Below, piece by piece: positions 1 through 11,222 of a stretch of 64,000 nucleotides of DNA (positions are counted from its first letter, which is position 1; every line of letters starts with the position of its first letter). The notes under the pieces are model-generated. The model made no database searches. It was given only the letters and a program-made list of their open reading frames with translations, and was not told where the DNA came from. The DNA comes from Plantago major (Eukaryota; Streptophyta; Magnoliopsida; Lamiales; Plantaginaceae). The stretch is taken from contig CM048843.1 of the NCBI GenBank assembly GCA_026545765.1, forward strand, positions 89,095,050 through 89,159,049, written 5' to 3'. The translations under genes and the position numbers were made by a program.

Positions 1-307
1 TGTTTCATATTGGTTGACAGAAGAATTGACAGTTAACACTGCTGTAGGTTCACCCTGTGGTTCAAGTTTTCACTTTCAACTATGCTTCAATACGGTTGAA
101 CATTTGTGGAAATTGCCTCAAAATATTTTTGAAACCGTGTGTAAAACAATGGACTAGAAATTAATTGTCAGCTTTGCTCATCTTCAATACACGTTAGAAT
201 GCTCTATAAAGTAATACAGACCTTTTAACCTTTTCTGTGTTATGGTTCCTGTACTACTTTTCATGTTGATATATGTTCATGTGCTTATTAACCTTGTGTT
301 GTCTCAG

Positions 308-3300
308 AACTCCCAGATGCGGATGAGGAAGGAGGTTCTGATGGTGAAGAAGTTTTTGGTGCGTTCTTTATATAGGCATATTGTTTTCACCAATCATATC
401 TCTATTACTTACAGGAGCATCTCTGCATTATTAAAACACAAGGCAACCCTGATTATTATTGTTCTTTTCTGTTCTTTATCAGTTCACAGTTCTAGAGGTT
501 TTTTTATAAAATATCTAACTTTCTTTTACATTAAGTAGCTTAGAGAAACAGTTCTGTCCTCGGATGCCCTTTTCACATGAGAAACACTTGTGTTTTTGGT
601 GAATTAAGTGAATTCTTATACAACAATTTTTTGTGCAATTATGAGTGCACCATATGAGATACTGTTTGAGCTTTTCCACTTGCTAAACTATATATCTTCA
701 GTTCGCCACAGTCCATATAAGCACTTGGACCATCTTAACTTAAAATCAGGATTGAAAATGTCTAGCAGCTTATCTTCTATGGCTCAATATTAGTTGGTGT
801 GCGCATGTTGTTTCATCAACACTTATTAGTCCCCACCACTTGGAATTTAGGTCCCTCAGTAACTGGCATTGATCCATTTTCATCTCGTATTGTGAAGGTC
901 CAATCATTCATATGTTCTTTCATCATGTTATTAACTCATCATTCTATGCTAGTAATTTGCTGGTGCTAGGAAAAAAAAATCTTGTCCTTTTTATCTTACA
1001 TTGTGCTAATTTTATTGCTGCAGATGGAGTTGATGATTCGACACATATATTTACTGGGCATACAGGTGGGCCTAGTTATTTATGTCTTTTGCTATTCCTT
1101 AATCCTAATGCCTTCTTAGATTAAATGGTTACTGTTGAGCTGTATTCTCCTACAAAGATAAGTCAGTTGATTGATATACTGATGGTTAATTAATTGCAAA
1201 GCGCATAGATATACTGGAAGTGAGCGTGACAGTTTAGCATTTACTTTATCGTAAACAAGTTGCTTTTTTCCAATACTTTTTAGATCTGTGTCCCTAGAAT
1301 CAGATAGTGATTGTTTTTACCGTGTTTAGTCTTCGTCTTTAGTTGTTTTTAGCATTTCATTTTGTTAATCTCGGGCAATAGTAATATTCTATGTATGTAT
1401 TTTTCTAAAATAATATTTTGCATCTAGGTGAGCTCTACACTGCAGCATGTAGTCCAGCAGATGCTACTTTAGTGGCGACTGGAGGTGGTGATGACAAAGG
1501 TTTTTTATGGAAGATCAATACAGGAGATTGGGCTTTTGAGCTACAAGGTGTGATAATATTTTCATAAGTTGGCCTGTTTTCTTCTGCATGCTTTGATGTT
1601 TTCATAAATTATATGTTAATGTCCTATTATGAAACTACAAACGTAAGATCATGTAGTAGTAGGGAGAAATCCTGCGTATCTATCGAAAGAAGTTCTGAAA
1701 ATTACAAACATGAAATCATGTTCTTGTGTTTTGACTGACATCTAGTACCGAGGTGCAATTCATTCTTCCTGCATCGTGTGTAATTATTGCCGATCATCTT
1801 GCAGGTCACAAGGACTCTGTGTCCAGTTTAGCCTTTAGCACTGATGGGAAATTGCTTGCCTCTGGTAGCTTGGAGGGAGTTGTTAAAGTATGGGACATAG
1901 CTACGGGAGATTTAAAATGCACTCTTGAGGGTCCTGATGGGGGCATTGAGGTGACATAATCAGATTTGATGTTGGTGAAGTCTCTGCTGCATATTATGTT
2001 TCTTGTTTCTAACCCGTACCATTTTCAGTGGATCATGTGGCATCCAAAGGGAAATTTGATTTTGGCCGGTTCAGAAGATTCTTCTATTTGGATGTGGAAC
2101 GCCGACAAGGCTGCTTGTTTAAATGTTTTCGTAGGTCATGAAAGTAGTGTAACCTGTGGCAACTTTACCCCTGATGGTATTTTCCTTTTTCTTTCAGTAT
2201 CTATATGGTGTATTTGTGGTTAAATATGTTTTTCTCAATATCATTATATGGCACTGTTTATCTTATTCAGGTAAAACAATTTGTAGTGGTTCTGATGACG
2301 CAACTATGAGAATATGGAGACCTGGAACTGCAGAATGCATACATGTCGTTAGAGGTATGATGGGCTTTTCATTTTCTTTTTTGCCTTCTTTTGTCGGGGA
2401 TCCCTTCCTGTAGCTTTTCAATTTCACTTTGATATTTCCAAGATATTCATCTCTCATGATTATGTATGAGATCTATCATTCACATGATTCGATAACTTTT
2501 TCTCTGTCTTGCATGATAATTTACATGTGCTTGGACTAGTGAACTTTTAGTAAGATGAGGCATGGATTATAGTGTTACTAGTGTCACACCATCAAATTTA
2601 GAGTTGTTTTGTTTCTTTTCTGTAAATTGTGTAATCTATATAAATATTTATCTATCTGATAGTACACAACTAACAAATTGCACTTTATATATAAAAGGGC
2701 ATCCATATCATACTGAAGGTATCACATGTATGGCGATCACCTCTGACTCGAGTCTTACTCTTACGGGTTCAAATGATGGTTCTGTGCATATTGTTAACAT
2801 AGCAACTGGAAAGGTGTGTCTTCATTAGTCTCTTTTTCCCTCTTCTCAAAGTTTTTGATGCTGCATTTGATTCTATGGAGCTTTGACATGTCGCTAAAGA
2901 ATTTTTTGTCCCAACAACAGGTTGTTACTTCATTAAGGCCACATTCAGAGTCCGTTGAGTGTGCTGTATTTGAAACAAGGTTTTGCCTGCCCCTTCCTGC
3001 TCTTTGATTGTAAAATTATTATTTGTTACGAACAGTAAAGTGTAGCCATTTTACTTCATAATATCAAGTATCTGCTTGTAATTTGTGCATCTTCCATGAA
3101 TCATAACGTTTTGGTGGAAAATCATTTGTAGCTCACGACGGGATTATTGGAGGGCTGCCACAGCAGGCATGGATAAGAAGCTCAAAATCTGGGATTCATC
3201 AAGTTCAGATCCTAGGTGCATCTGTGACCATGAGGTTTGTTGTTTTCTCGTTCACTTCTCCTTTCCCTGTGAATTACTACTACTATGTATTAGCTCAACT

Positions 3301-3655
3301 TAATGCATAAAACTCAGTCTTGCAATACCATGGGCATGTGTCAGGCCACTTTTTTTTCTTTCTTTTTTTTTTTTTACCTGTTCCGTTTTTTAATTTTAAT
3401 TTTGGTCCCTGTTAATTCCTTTGGCAGGAAGGAGTTACGTCTTTGCTATGGTTAGCTGGTTCTAAATACATAGCCACAGGCTGCGCCGATGGTAAAGTAC
3501 AGATATGGGACAGCCTCTCAGGAGATTGTGCTAAGATATTTCGGGGTCACTCTGAAGCCATTCAATCTATTGCTGCATCATGTGATGGACAGTTTCTGGT
3601 GTCTGCCTCAGTCGATGGGACTGCCCGAGTTTTTGAGATTGCTGAATTCAGATGA
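308..3655 (+). CDS. AAMP: AAMP/Sqt1-like WD40 repeat protein, 5' end missing
   Basis: Ten exons can be joined: 308-358, 1024-1065, 1428-1547, 1805-1950, 2029-2176, 2271-2354, 2698-2813, 2921-2979, 3132-3234, 3428-3655. All introns are GT-AG and the frame stays open for 365 codons including the stop. The first visible exon encodes an acidic stretch (LPDADEEGGSDGEEVF) followed by DDSTHIFTGHTG, then successive WD40 blades with GH...WD/WN/WR signatures, for example GHKDSVSSLAF, VVKVWDI, SIWMWNADK, MRIWRP, LKIWDSS and VQIWDS. The order and the acidic N-terminus match angio-associated migratory cell protein homologues of plants. The yeast family member Sqt1 is a chaperone of ribosomal protein uL16; that role here is inference. 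The initiator exon lies left of the window, and bases 1-307 look like intron. The 3' UTR follows position 3655. Confidence 0.9.
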
Positions 3656-4682
3656 ACTTCCAAATACGACAGCAACTAGGCGTTTCCCGCCTCTTGGAAG
3701 TCACTATCAGCCTCATGTCTGTTTGGTGTAACAATAGTCCTCTTTGCATTGCCCTTTGTAAAGGGTGTTTAGGTTTAACTTATCATATTTGTGCTAGGTG
3801 TTACAAATTTACTTGGTTGCCCCAGTTTTGATCCATATGCATTTAGCAGAGCCACATTATCTACTGTTTTGTCTTGAATCTCAGCATATTTTCATACTAC
3901 TTCAATGTAACATTATACATTCATAAAACCTTTTAGTCACATTCAGGGTTTGTAGAGCGGCTCAGAACTTTTGTCCCATTTTTGTGGACCTTTACATGAA
4001 TGAGTAATTATTCGGAAGTTGGAACGATATAAAATCACAAGTGATTGGTGGTTAAAGTAGTTATGTGAACACCAACTCGCATAAACATACACCAACTCAA
4101 GTGTGAGTTGATGGACCAACTCGAGTGATAAAGTATGAAATATCGGAATAAACATCACATATTTAAATGCAGAGAAAAGACAGTACAACCCTTGTCCTTT
4201 TATGCAAGGGAGAAACCCAAGTGTAATCTAAATTGCATTGCAAAAACAATTCATGTTTGAAACTTATAGTTTAATTTCGTCCGAGTCTCCGAGATATTCT
4301 TTTTCTTTGTCCAATTTAGTTTCGGTGCTACTTATGTCTCCCTCCCAAACCAATCCATAAGCCAGGACATTCTATTTCTACCCTCTCCCCGTATTGCATA
4401 TTCTTACATTTTTCAATTTTAGGTGTTCTATACAACTCCTTACGTTAAAAATCTTATTAACTTTTACGAGAGATCATCTCTTAAATAGTTCAAATCAACA
4501 TCACCTATCTAACTACAATAATAAAAGAGTCGATGGGTTTAAATCTATTATTAATAATAATAAAAGAGTTGCTGGGTTTTTAGGAACCCGAGTTCAAGTC
4601 TGAAAAGGAACAAAAACGGCAAGACGGCCTAAGCTCAAAGTACAACAGAAATACAAATAAGAGGTGCATACTAATAACCAGG
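3656..4682. other. Intergenic, AAMP 3' flank
   Basis: About 1 kb with no supportable gene. The first few hundred bases are probably AAMP 3' UTR. A short direct duplication lies near 4517-4579, where AATAATAAAAGAGT..GGGTTT occurs twice 39 bp apart. The open frames here lack coding character. Confidence 0.6.
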
Positions 4683-5009
4683 TTAAACTTGAAGACTCAA
4701 AAAATGAACTGGACAGATTAGTCTCAATGGAAGTTGCATCTCTAGTAGAAACCACCTCTTGAATGGACACTCTTGGGTAGGAAAGCTAGAGTACCATAAC
4801 CATCCAATGCCTGTGAAACTTCCAACTCTTCTGCTTTTCTTTCTCTGATCCGCCCGGTGATATGTATCACCGGAGAAGCACATAAATACGACCAGAAACA
4901 CAAAGATACAACCAGCAGCACGGATAATCCTTTGATCTATACTAGAACTAATGTTAGACCAATACGAATCAGTGATGAAAAGGACGAACATACAGCCTGC
5001 GACAACCAT
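4683..5009 (-). CDS. Possible small ORF with two hydrophobic stretches, unidentified
   Basis: An open frame of 108 codons on the minus strand. Residues 1-12 and about 31-47 are hydrophobic and resemble each other (AGCMFVLFI and AGCIFVFLV), then a basic stretch (QRKKSRR) follows. Upstream of the ATG is TTTCTTTAG|GTCTCTATG, which could be a splice acceptor, so this may be one exon of a longer or decayed gene. I do not recognise a family, and there is no independent support such as a paralogue in the window. Treat it as a candidate only. Confidence 0.2.
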   Translation of the reverse strand: MVVAGCMFVLFITDSYWSNISSSIDQRIIRAAGCIFVFLVVFMCFSGDTYHRADQRKKSRRVGSFTGIGWLWYSSFPTQECPFKRWFLLEMQLPLRLICPVHFLSLQV

Positions 5010-5574
5010 AGAGACCTAAAGAAACCTGACAAGTGAAGGCTACGGCTTTTATTTTGGAAAGAAGAATGGTATGTCTCCAGCTCCAAGAAGGGGTTAGACT
5101 GATCAAGTAAACTCACTGCTACAAGAGAATCAGACTCGATTTACGTATGATTAGAACTACAGTAAGATCAGCCATACCAAATACCCATAAGCTCTTGTTT
5201 ATCTGAATCAGGAATTCACATCAATCCGAGACAGAAAATAACTCTGTGTCGGATATCTATGAGCTTCCTTAACTATACAAGACGGAGAGCTTTCCAAATT
5301 CTTCAGTACAAGATAAGCATATATGCTTGCAGCAATTGGCAAAACATGCATGTGACAGTAGTAGAATAAACTAAACTTCAAATTAATCATGCTAGTGATC
5401 ATCAGGCTTGCAGGTATTGGCCTGAATCAACTACATGATCCCACTGACTATTGTAAACTAGGCTCCTCAAGTAATTGTATCGAAACAGTGAAGCTATTTC
5501 AGGTGAAAGAAAGCATACATAAATCTGGAACAGTTTGGGACTTAAACTTCTCCTGTTTCTTGTGGGCTATAGCC

Positions 5575-6026
5575 TTCCAGAGGGCTGGCAGTTTATATAT
5601 ATCTCAGATGATTCGATAACCAATTGATAAGGATAATGTAGTAGTACTGTGTCATATTATGGTCAGAGGTATAGAAACTCATAAACGATGGAACAATCAT
5701 TAAGCTACTGAAGGAGAAAGAAACGCTACAGCTTGCTAGCTATTTCAAGTGAAAACAGAACCAATCAATGTATTTTTGTTGCATATGTTAGTTACAAATC
5801 TAGTCGATATACATAATTTTCAACGGTTCGATCTGTTTCCTGAGGGCTATATATAGTCTCTGTCCGAGGCAGGGGGTTTATATCTCCGATATTTTGATAA
5901 CCAACATATACGAATAATGTATTACCGTATTATATTATGATGAGTGTAATAGAAACTCATCAAACACGGAAGAATCAATAAACTACATGCAGAACGCTGC
6001 AGCCATTTTCAGTTGAAAACAGAATG
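5575..6026. repeat. Degenerate tandem duplication, two copies about 285 bp apart
   Basis: Copy one (about 5575-5762) and copy two (about 5860-6026) share, in order, GGCAGxxxGTTTATAT, GATxxTTxGATAACCAA, AATAATGTA-like, ATATTATG, TAGAAACTCAT, CTACxxxxxGAA and TTTCAxxTGAAAACAGAA. No reading frame is conserved, so this looks like duplicated non-coding DNA, possibly the downstream flank of the duplicated kinase locus. It lies in the otherwise gene-free stretch 5010-6226. Confidence 0.6.
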
Positions 6027-6226
6027 GAACAATCGATTTTCATTGCAATCTGTTGGTGTTACATAAAACTGACAGAATCTGAGTTGAGAATGAAAGAATA
6101 AGCCGCTATGTCTCTCTGATCCCTATACACAATTCATCATTACGTTAACACTGATAAAAGTTCAGACGACTAACTATTCTTGGCATCCGTCTAATCGATT
6201 AAATCCTCCTGCACAGCACCAATTCG

Positions 6227-6470
6227 CTAACATAGCTTCATCCTTTTAGGACGAATAATACTCTTAGATTTTGATCCAACAGAATTAATGCCAGTCAGAT
6301 CTATTACTTGTATCACTCCTTCAGCTAAGCCGGATGCGAATACTGCCAAATCAACACCATTCAAATCCTGCCTGATCCGTTTAGCCGGTGCTTTAATTAT
6401 CTGATCATGGATGTTGACAGAACCTTTAAGAAACGGGTGATGCAGCAGGGTTTGCGCCCGGCATCTATTC
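6227..6470 (-). pseudogene. 3' fragment of a paralogous protein kinase gene
   Basis: On the minus strand this reads NRCRAQTLLHHPFLKG and runs on openly to KRMKLC and a stop at 6227-6229. The first part matches the last kinase subdomain of the intact neighbour at 6640-7626 (EDRCPAQTLMNHPFLK), at both protein and DNA level. Everything upstream of this subdomain XI piece is absent. The homology stops abruptly at about 6470, where a different sequence begins. The roughly 60 residues after PFLK do not match the neighbour's tail, which may be frame-shifted relative to this copy. It is best read as a truncated tandem duplicate. A transcribed 3' exon of an unusual gene is less likely. Confidence 0.65.
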
Positions 6471-6553
6471 TTGGAAAGTAAGCAGAAGGAAAATCTTTCT
6501 CATTATTGTATTAAACATATGACAGGCTCACAGATTACGAACTAGTTTTCAGG
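6471..6553 (+). pseudogene. Captured fragment of the TANGO2 gene (intron 3 / exon 4 boundary)
   Basis: About 83 bp aligns at roughly 85% identity (counted by eye) with 15625-15707, which is the end of intron 3 plus the first 28 bases of exon 4 of the TANGO2 gene in this window. Shared blocks include AAAATCTTTCTCATTATT, AGGCTCA and TTACGAACTA. The match is in the same orientation and starts exactly where the kinase fragment ends, giving a chimeric junction at about 6470/6471. It cannot encode anything on its own. Confidence 0.7.
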
Positions 6554-6576
6554 ATGTAATAGTTCAAAACGACTAA

Positions 6577-6600
6577 GGCTTTGTTCTCTTCGTCTGAACA
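6577..6600. mobile_element. Single terminus of the GGCTTTGTT MITE family
   Basis: GGCTTTGTTCTCTTCGTCTG matches the terminal inverted repeat of the complete MITE at 12739-12851 except in the last few bases. No partner terminus is visible nearby, so this is a truncated or solo end. Confidence 0.45.
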
Positions 6601-6639
6601 GAACCAAACCGCTGGAGAACAAGTAAATTAGCATTAGGT

Positions 6640-7626
6640 TCAAAGACACCTTAGTCCCCAGATGTATAATTGAGGCGATCTGAATTTGCCGAATTTACGG
6701 GAGATAAACCGTCTGATTGTGATTCTTGATAATTTAGGTGCTTTAAGAAAAGGGTGATTCATCAGGGTCTGTGCCGGACATCTATCCTCGGGATTTCTTG
6801 CCAAACAAAGTTTCAAAAAACTTTTGGCCTCCATTGATAGCTCACTAGGTATTACTGGCAACTCACCCTCTGTCCTTATCTTGTAAGAAATTTCTTTCTC
6901 AGTCAAGTTTTCGCCCCACGCGGGATTACCAGTAAGCATCTCAAGAACAACACAACCCAACGCCCAGATATCAGAAGGGGCTTCTTGAACGCCTTCCATC
7001 AAGGTCTCCGGTGCCGCGAAGTCAAGAGTACCCCTCCATGCACGAGGATGCTGCTGCGACTCCCTTTTCCTCTTGTTATTATTTCCATAACACTCCGACC
7101 TCTTTGCCAATCCAAGATCTGCAATCTTTGCTGTAAATCCTTCGTTTCTGCCTCCAACGAGCAAAATATTCTCAGGCTTGATATCACAATGAACATATCC
7201 CAATTCATGCATATGTTTTAAGCCGCTAACAATCGATCTTGCATAAGACCGTACATCAGCTTCACACAAACCTTGATAGTCTGACTTTTCGATCACGTCT
7301 AACAATGTTCCTCCAGAAGCATATTCAAGAAGTAGATTATAAACCTTTTCGCCACCTTCTGCTATAGTCCACTCGTCACCGAAACATTGAATGATATGAT
7401 CAGGGTGGCCCCGGAGCTGGTCGAAAACGTCCTTCTCAAACTGCAGTGAACTGGAAACGGAATCTTTCGCGGACTTGACAGCCATGTTATCGGGACGATA
7501 GTTGAATCTAAAACCAGATGAAGTAGCCATATAAACGCTACTGAAACCACCCGTTCCTAACAATCGACCCCTAGACCACCATATACCGTCACCATAATCT
7601 TCCATGTGTTCGGAATCTGATGACAT
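6640..7626 (-). CDS. MAPKKK-like serine/threonine protein kinase, single exon
   Basis: A 328-residue intronless kinase. The glycine loop is GTGGFSSVY (about residues 24-32) and the ATP-binding lysine lies in MAVKSA. The catalytic loop is HCDIKPEN, metal binding is ADLG instead of the usual DFG, the activation end is GTLDFAAPE, and later come DIWALGCVVLEM and the terminal NPEDRC...HPFL. The kinase domain fills nearly the whole protein, as in the small plant MEKK-type MAPKKKs (MAPKKK15-21 group), which act in stress and ABA-linked MAPK cascades. The first ATG of the frame (7624-7626) is 16 codons ahead of the domain and is a reasonable start. A short basic tail follows the domain. A truncated paralogue lies just downstream at 6227-6470. 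Subfamily placement is from motif resemblance only. Confidence 0.85.
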   Translation of the reverse strand: MSSDSEHMEDYGDGIWWSRGRLLGTGGFSSVYMATSSGFRFNYRPDNMAVKSAKDSVSSSLQFEKDVFDQLRGHPDHIIQCFGDEWTIAEGGEKVYNLLLEYASGGTLLDVIEKSDYQGLCEADVRSYARSIVSGLKHMHELGYVHCDIKPENILLVGGRNEGFTAKIADLGLAKRSECYGNNNKRKRESQQHPRAWRGTLDFAAPETLMEGVQEAPSDIWALGCVVLEMLTGNPAWGENLTEKEISYKIRTEGELPVIPSELSMEAKSFLKLCLARNPEDRCPAQTLMNHPFLKAPKLSRITIRRFISRKFGKFRSPQLYIWGLRCL

Positions 7627-7986
7627 AGCGTGTTATTGTTCTTCGTTTTCTTGCTTTTCTTTCGTTCTTTTACAGTACTCTATAGAATTAATACTTATAT
7701 AGAAAGCTAATCTGCCCAAGCCCAATGGACTATAATGCTTAATTAATATCTCCTTGTTCAATTAGGATTAATTCCACTTTCCTTATTTACTTTTCTTTGC
7801 CTATCCAAACATTTTTTATATCGTAAAATTGGAAATAATAGAAGAAATCTCCCCGTTAAATTTCTAAAATTGCATAATAAAGATAAGATTTAATTAAAAC
7901 CCTTAACCCAAATATGATAGGAGAGGACTCAGGTTAGGATTAGAATACATAATTAGATTAGGAATGGCAAGTCTAATACTCCTGAC

Positions 7987-7996
7987 TATATATATA
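7987..7996 (+). promoter_or_regulatory. TATA box of the first orphan repeat-protein gene
   Basis: TATATATATA ends 84 bp before the ATG at 8081 and is followed by GCCCAATAACCTT. The paralogue at 11458 has TATATATAAGCACCCATAACCTT at nearly the same distance, which supports a conserved core promoter. The rest of 7627-8080 is AT-rich spacer between the divergent kinase and this gene, with nothing else recognisable. Confidence 0.6.
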
Positions 7997-8080
7997 GCCC
8001 AATAACCTTTCTTTTAGTAACCACAATTACTCGTAAACTTACCAAATCGGAAAATTCTTACTTATATTAGAATAACCACC

Positions 8081-9193
8081 ATGCTGAACGTCCTAGACCC
8101 GGCTAACGAGCAGTTGTTCTCCGAATACCTGGTGGCCGAAGCCTATGACCAGATGTTGTTGTTCGAATATCAGAGGATTCTCAACAATCCTTATGTTCAA
8201 AGATCTCTCCGCGGCGAGTTGCTGGCCGATCAGTTGAGGGAAGCGGAACAATATCAGAAGTTTGTCCAGACTCTCAACAATCTGTATGTTCGAACATCTC
8301 TCCGCGACAAGTTGCTGTCCGATCAGTTGAGGGAAGCGGAACAATATCAGAAGCTTCTCCGGGATCTCAACCATCTGTATGCTCAAATATCTCTCCGCGA
8401 CAAGTTGATGTCCAATCAGTTGAGCGAAGTGGAATTACGTCAGAAGCTTAATGTCCAGATTCGCAACAATCCATATGATCGAACATCGCTCCTCGACAAG
8501 TATCTGTCCGATCAGTTGAGGGAAGCGGAAGAGTATCAGAAGCTTGTCCAGATTCGCAACAATCCGTTTGATCGAACATCTCTCCTCGACAAGTATCTGT
8601 CCGATCAGTTGATGGAAGCGGAAGAATATGTCCAGACTCGCAAAAATTCGTATGAAACAGCTAAGCACGGGGACGAGTATATGTCGAATGAGTTGTGGGA
8701 ATTATCCATGGAAGAATATGTGGATCTTGTCATGAATAGGTCCAACTTTCGCAACTATGATTATGAAATCAGGCATGTGGATCCGGCTCGCCGCCACATG
8801 TATCTATCGGCTCCGGACCCTGATGCTAAATGGAATGTGTTCGTAGCCTATGGTTTTCTTGGTTCAAGTTTGGCGGAACCAGTGCCACAGCATGTTCCTG
8901 ATTTTGGTCTTGATCCGATTACTGTACGTATGATCAAGGACTTGCTTGCTGATGAGGAAGAACCGGTCGCATCAGTATGTGTACGTCCAGAGGCTGCTCG
9001 TGATGCTATTCCAGAGAAGTTGTCGTTGTGTCTGGCTTACGATGTGATCAAGAAGAAGAAAGTATGTGTTAAAGAATCGCGGAAGGCGAAGATACAGGGA
9101 GATGAAGAGGATGAAGATGTTTTCGACTTGAAGGAGAGGGGAAGGAAGAAGTTCATGGCCAAGCGCAAAATGAAGCAACGATCACGAAAGTGA
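8081..9193 (+). CDS. Unrecognised protein with tandem 31-residue repeats and a conserved C-terminal region
   Basis: A single-exon 370-residue protein. Residues about 32-185 hold five copies of a roughly 31-residue unit with the pattern NNPYxRTSLxDKxLSDQLREAE followed by E/Q-Y-QKLVQ. A sixth, different unit (NSYETAK..DEYMSNELWE..MEEYVDLV) spans about 186-217. A non-repetitive region follows with YEIRHVDPA, SAPDPDAKWNVFV, YGFLGSSLAEPVPQ and MIKDLLADEEEP, then a lysine/arginine-rich end (GRKKFMAKRKMKQR) that resembles a nuclear localisation signal. The repeats are charged and probably helical. I do not recognise the family. The paralogue at 11458 shares the C-terminal region closely, so the gene is likely real and under constraint. 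Function unknown. Confidence 0.75.
   Translation: MLNVLDPANEQLFSEYLVAEAYDQMLLFEYQRILNNPYVQRSLRGELLADQLREAEQYQKFVQTLNNLYVRTSLRDKLLSDQLREAEQYQKLLRDLNHLYAQISLRDKLMSNQLSEVELRQKLNVQIRNNPYDRTSLLDKYLSDQLREAEEYQKLVQIRNNPFDRTSLLDKYLSDQLMEAEEYVQTRKNSYETAKHGDEYMSNELWELSMEEYVDLVMNRSNFRNYDYEIRHVDPARRHMYLSAPDPDAKWNVFVAYGFLGSSLAEPVPQHVPDFGLDPITVRMIKDLLADEEEPVASVCVRPEAARDAIPEKLSLCLAYDVIKKKKVCVKESRKAKIQGDEEDEDVFDLKERGRKKFMAKRKMKQRSRK
8174..8735 (+). repeat. In-frame 93-bp tandem repeat inside the orphan gene
   Basis: Blocks such as CTGTCCGATCAGTTGAGGGA and GAAGCGGAA recur about every 93 bp, five times plus one diverged unit. Units 1-3 carry LR(G/D)(E/K)L cores, while units 4-5 carry LLDKYLSDQL and are nearly identical, pointing to a recent duplication of unit 4 to unit 5. 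Confidence 0.8.
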
Positions 9194-9825
9194 GAGTTCA
9201 TGATCAGCAATCAGATCGACTGCGTATTAATCTGCTTTTCTTGTTCGTTAATTAGTTAGCCATGATATTCATCTGAGAAATCATTAATTTCATTTCAGTT
9301 TATTCGAGACTCCAGATTAGTTTAGTTAAGTTTAGATAACAGAGAATTAATGTAAGTTAGTTTGTTTTTTCTTCACGGCCAATGCCACATCTTTTAGCAT
9401 ATCTACTCCTCTGTTGGGATTAGTCAAGCTAGTTTAATTAACATGGATTCCATGATATGATTATTTAGTACTCCAATTTATAAAAGGTTTTCGGTTATTA
9501 TCTTTATGATAAATTCTCTCATATTACTCCGTTTTTTTCACTATTTTTCATATAATTAATATGATAAACTTATGCAATAACATGATTCTAAATCTTAATA
9601 AAACGGAACGAGAAATAAACGTTTCAGTTTTTAGTCCCAACGAGATGAAATGGGTTCGGATCCGAAACAATTTTAAAAGCTTTGTACTTTGTAAATTTTT
9701 ACTAGAAGTTCTGAAAGTATCGAAATGTATACGAAAAGGTCCGAAACTTCTCTGTTTTTTTGAGAACCTGAAACATATTTCGAAATCGTTATTTTAATCC
9801 ATGTGTAAGAGGAATTTAATGTGAT

Positions 9826-10576
9826 CAGTGGCGAAGTTTTGGCTTTATATGAAGATTTTCTCCCTCCCCCACTGAAATTTTAATCATTAGTATACTTGAC
9901 ATGACATATATTGTTGTGGCCGAGTGGAAAGTTTTATTGCTAATATTTGCCTTGTCATGTTTTCGAAACTTGCCTATAACATTTTTGGCACTTTTCTTGT
10001 TTCGACCTCAGCCTGTTCGTTTTTTACTTTTTTATGATGATTCCTTATGTTTCTTATCTCACCCTCTTCTTTTTATAATATTATTACTTAGGTTAATTAA
10101 ATTTGTGATGAAATTTCATATTTCATATGAAATTGATTAGTAATTAGTACGTGGAGAGAGTAAATGTAAATAAAATATTCACTTATAAAACATTATAGTA
10201 TTATTTAATACATTATACATATAATTAATAAAATCAATCGGTCCCTCGAGTCCCTTACTAAGACAGTTCGCTTCTAAGACTTTGCGTTTTAGTTTTGAAA
10301 ACACACACACACACATATATACACTATAAATTATTAAATTCTCATTCATTTCACTAAAAGCTTTCGATTTTTTCATTTCAAGCGTTCTACTAAAATCACA
10401 AGTTATAATTCAAACTTTCAATTCTCGTTTTTCATTTTTATTAATATAAATCATTTTTTAACTCATTCTTCTTAAAGCTTGTGCCTGAGAAAAATGTAAA
10501 ACTTTTAATAAAATTGAGGGCATATTTCATAGTTGAACTTTGACCCGGCTGGAATTGACTCCTGGATTCGCCACTG
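9826..10576. mobile_element. hAT-type non-autonomous element, about 750 bp
   Basis: The left end CAGTGGCGAAG and the right end TTCGCCACTG are inverted copies, of the CAGTGGCGGATCCAGG type typical of plant hAT MITEs. The interior is AT-rich with no credible ORF and holds a (CA)n run near 10302. The 8 bp flanks (AATGTGAT and GATTGAAT) do not match, so the target-site duplication is decayed or the limits are slightly off. It occupies most of the 2.2 kb spacer 9194-11457, whose first 200 bp are the 3' flank of the upstream gene. Confidence 0.5.
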
Positions 10577-10920
10577 GATTGAATTAACATCACATTAGTT
10601 TTTAAAATCGTGTGTGCCAAGCTATGTATGACGAGATTTAATGGAGCATCTGCATTAATTATGGGTTAATTAAAACTAGTGCCAAGCTATAAGGAGTCGA
10701 GTCCTTCCTTAAAAAAAGAAAGGTTAAGGTTTGTGCCGACTATAACGATATTTAATGGTAGATTGTGCATTACCCCGTAGTTAAAGTGTGCAGACTAGGA
10801 CGAGTCGAGTATTCATATACTCTAAATCGAATCTTCGAATCCCATCGATACCAAATTGTCATTATGTCCGACTAAATTGAGTTTCATACACAAGAATTTC
10901 TAATGGTGGTAGGTTGTATG

Positions 10921-11222
10921 CGGGGCGGAGCTATGCATATGCATACCCCGTGCCTCGCACATAGTCGATTCGGAAAAAATATCATTTTATATATATTAAA
11001 TTCAACTTTTTTATATTTAAAACGGTCTGTTTTTATACTAAAATACTTTAAAAATACAATATATTACCACCCACACAAGTTGCCTCGAGTATGTTTGGAG
11101 TGATTTTTGCTAATATATCCGTAAATTAAGGAATATTAGATACTTTATACACTTATTATAAATCAAAAAAAAATTGAAGTTTAATTTGGCACATGTTAAA
11201 AAATATTCTGGCTTCGCCCCTG
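10921..11222. mobile_element. Possible second hAT-like element, about 300 bp
   Basis: The left end GGGGCGGAGCTA and the right end GGCTTCGCCCCTG are approximately inverted and belong to the same terminal type as the elements at 9826 and 22742. No matching 8 bp target duplication is visible. The interior is AT-rich and non-coding. Confidence 0.4.

Noticed and set aside
9901-10140. 79-codon ORF inside the hAT-like element
   Set aside because: T-rich low-complexity frame (LFLFRP, LLFIILLLR) with no transposase motifs. The element appears non-autonomous.
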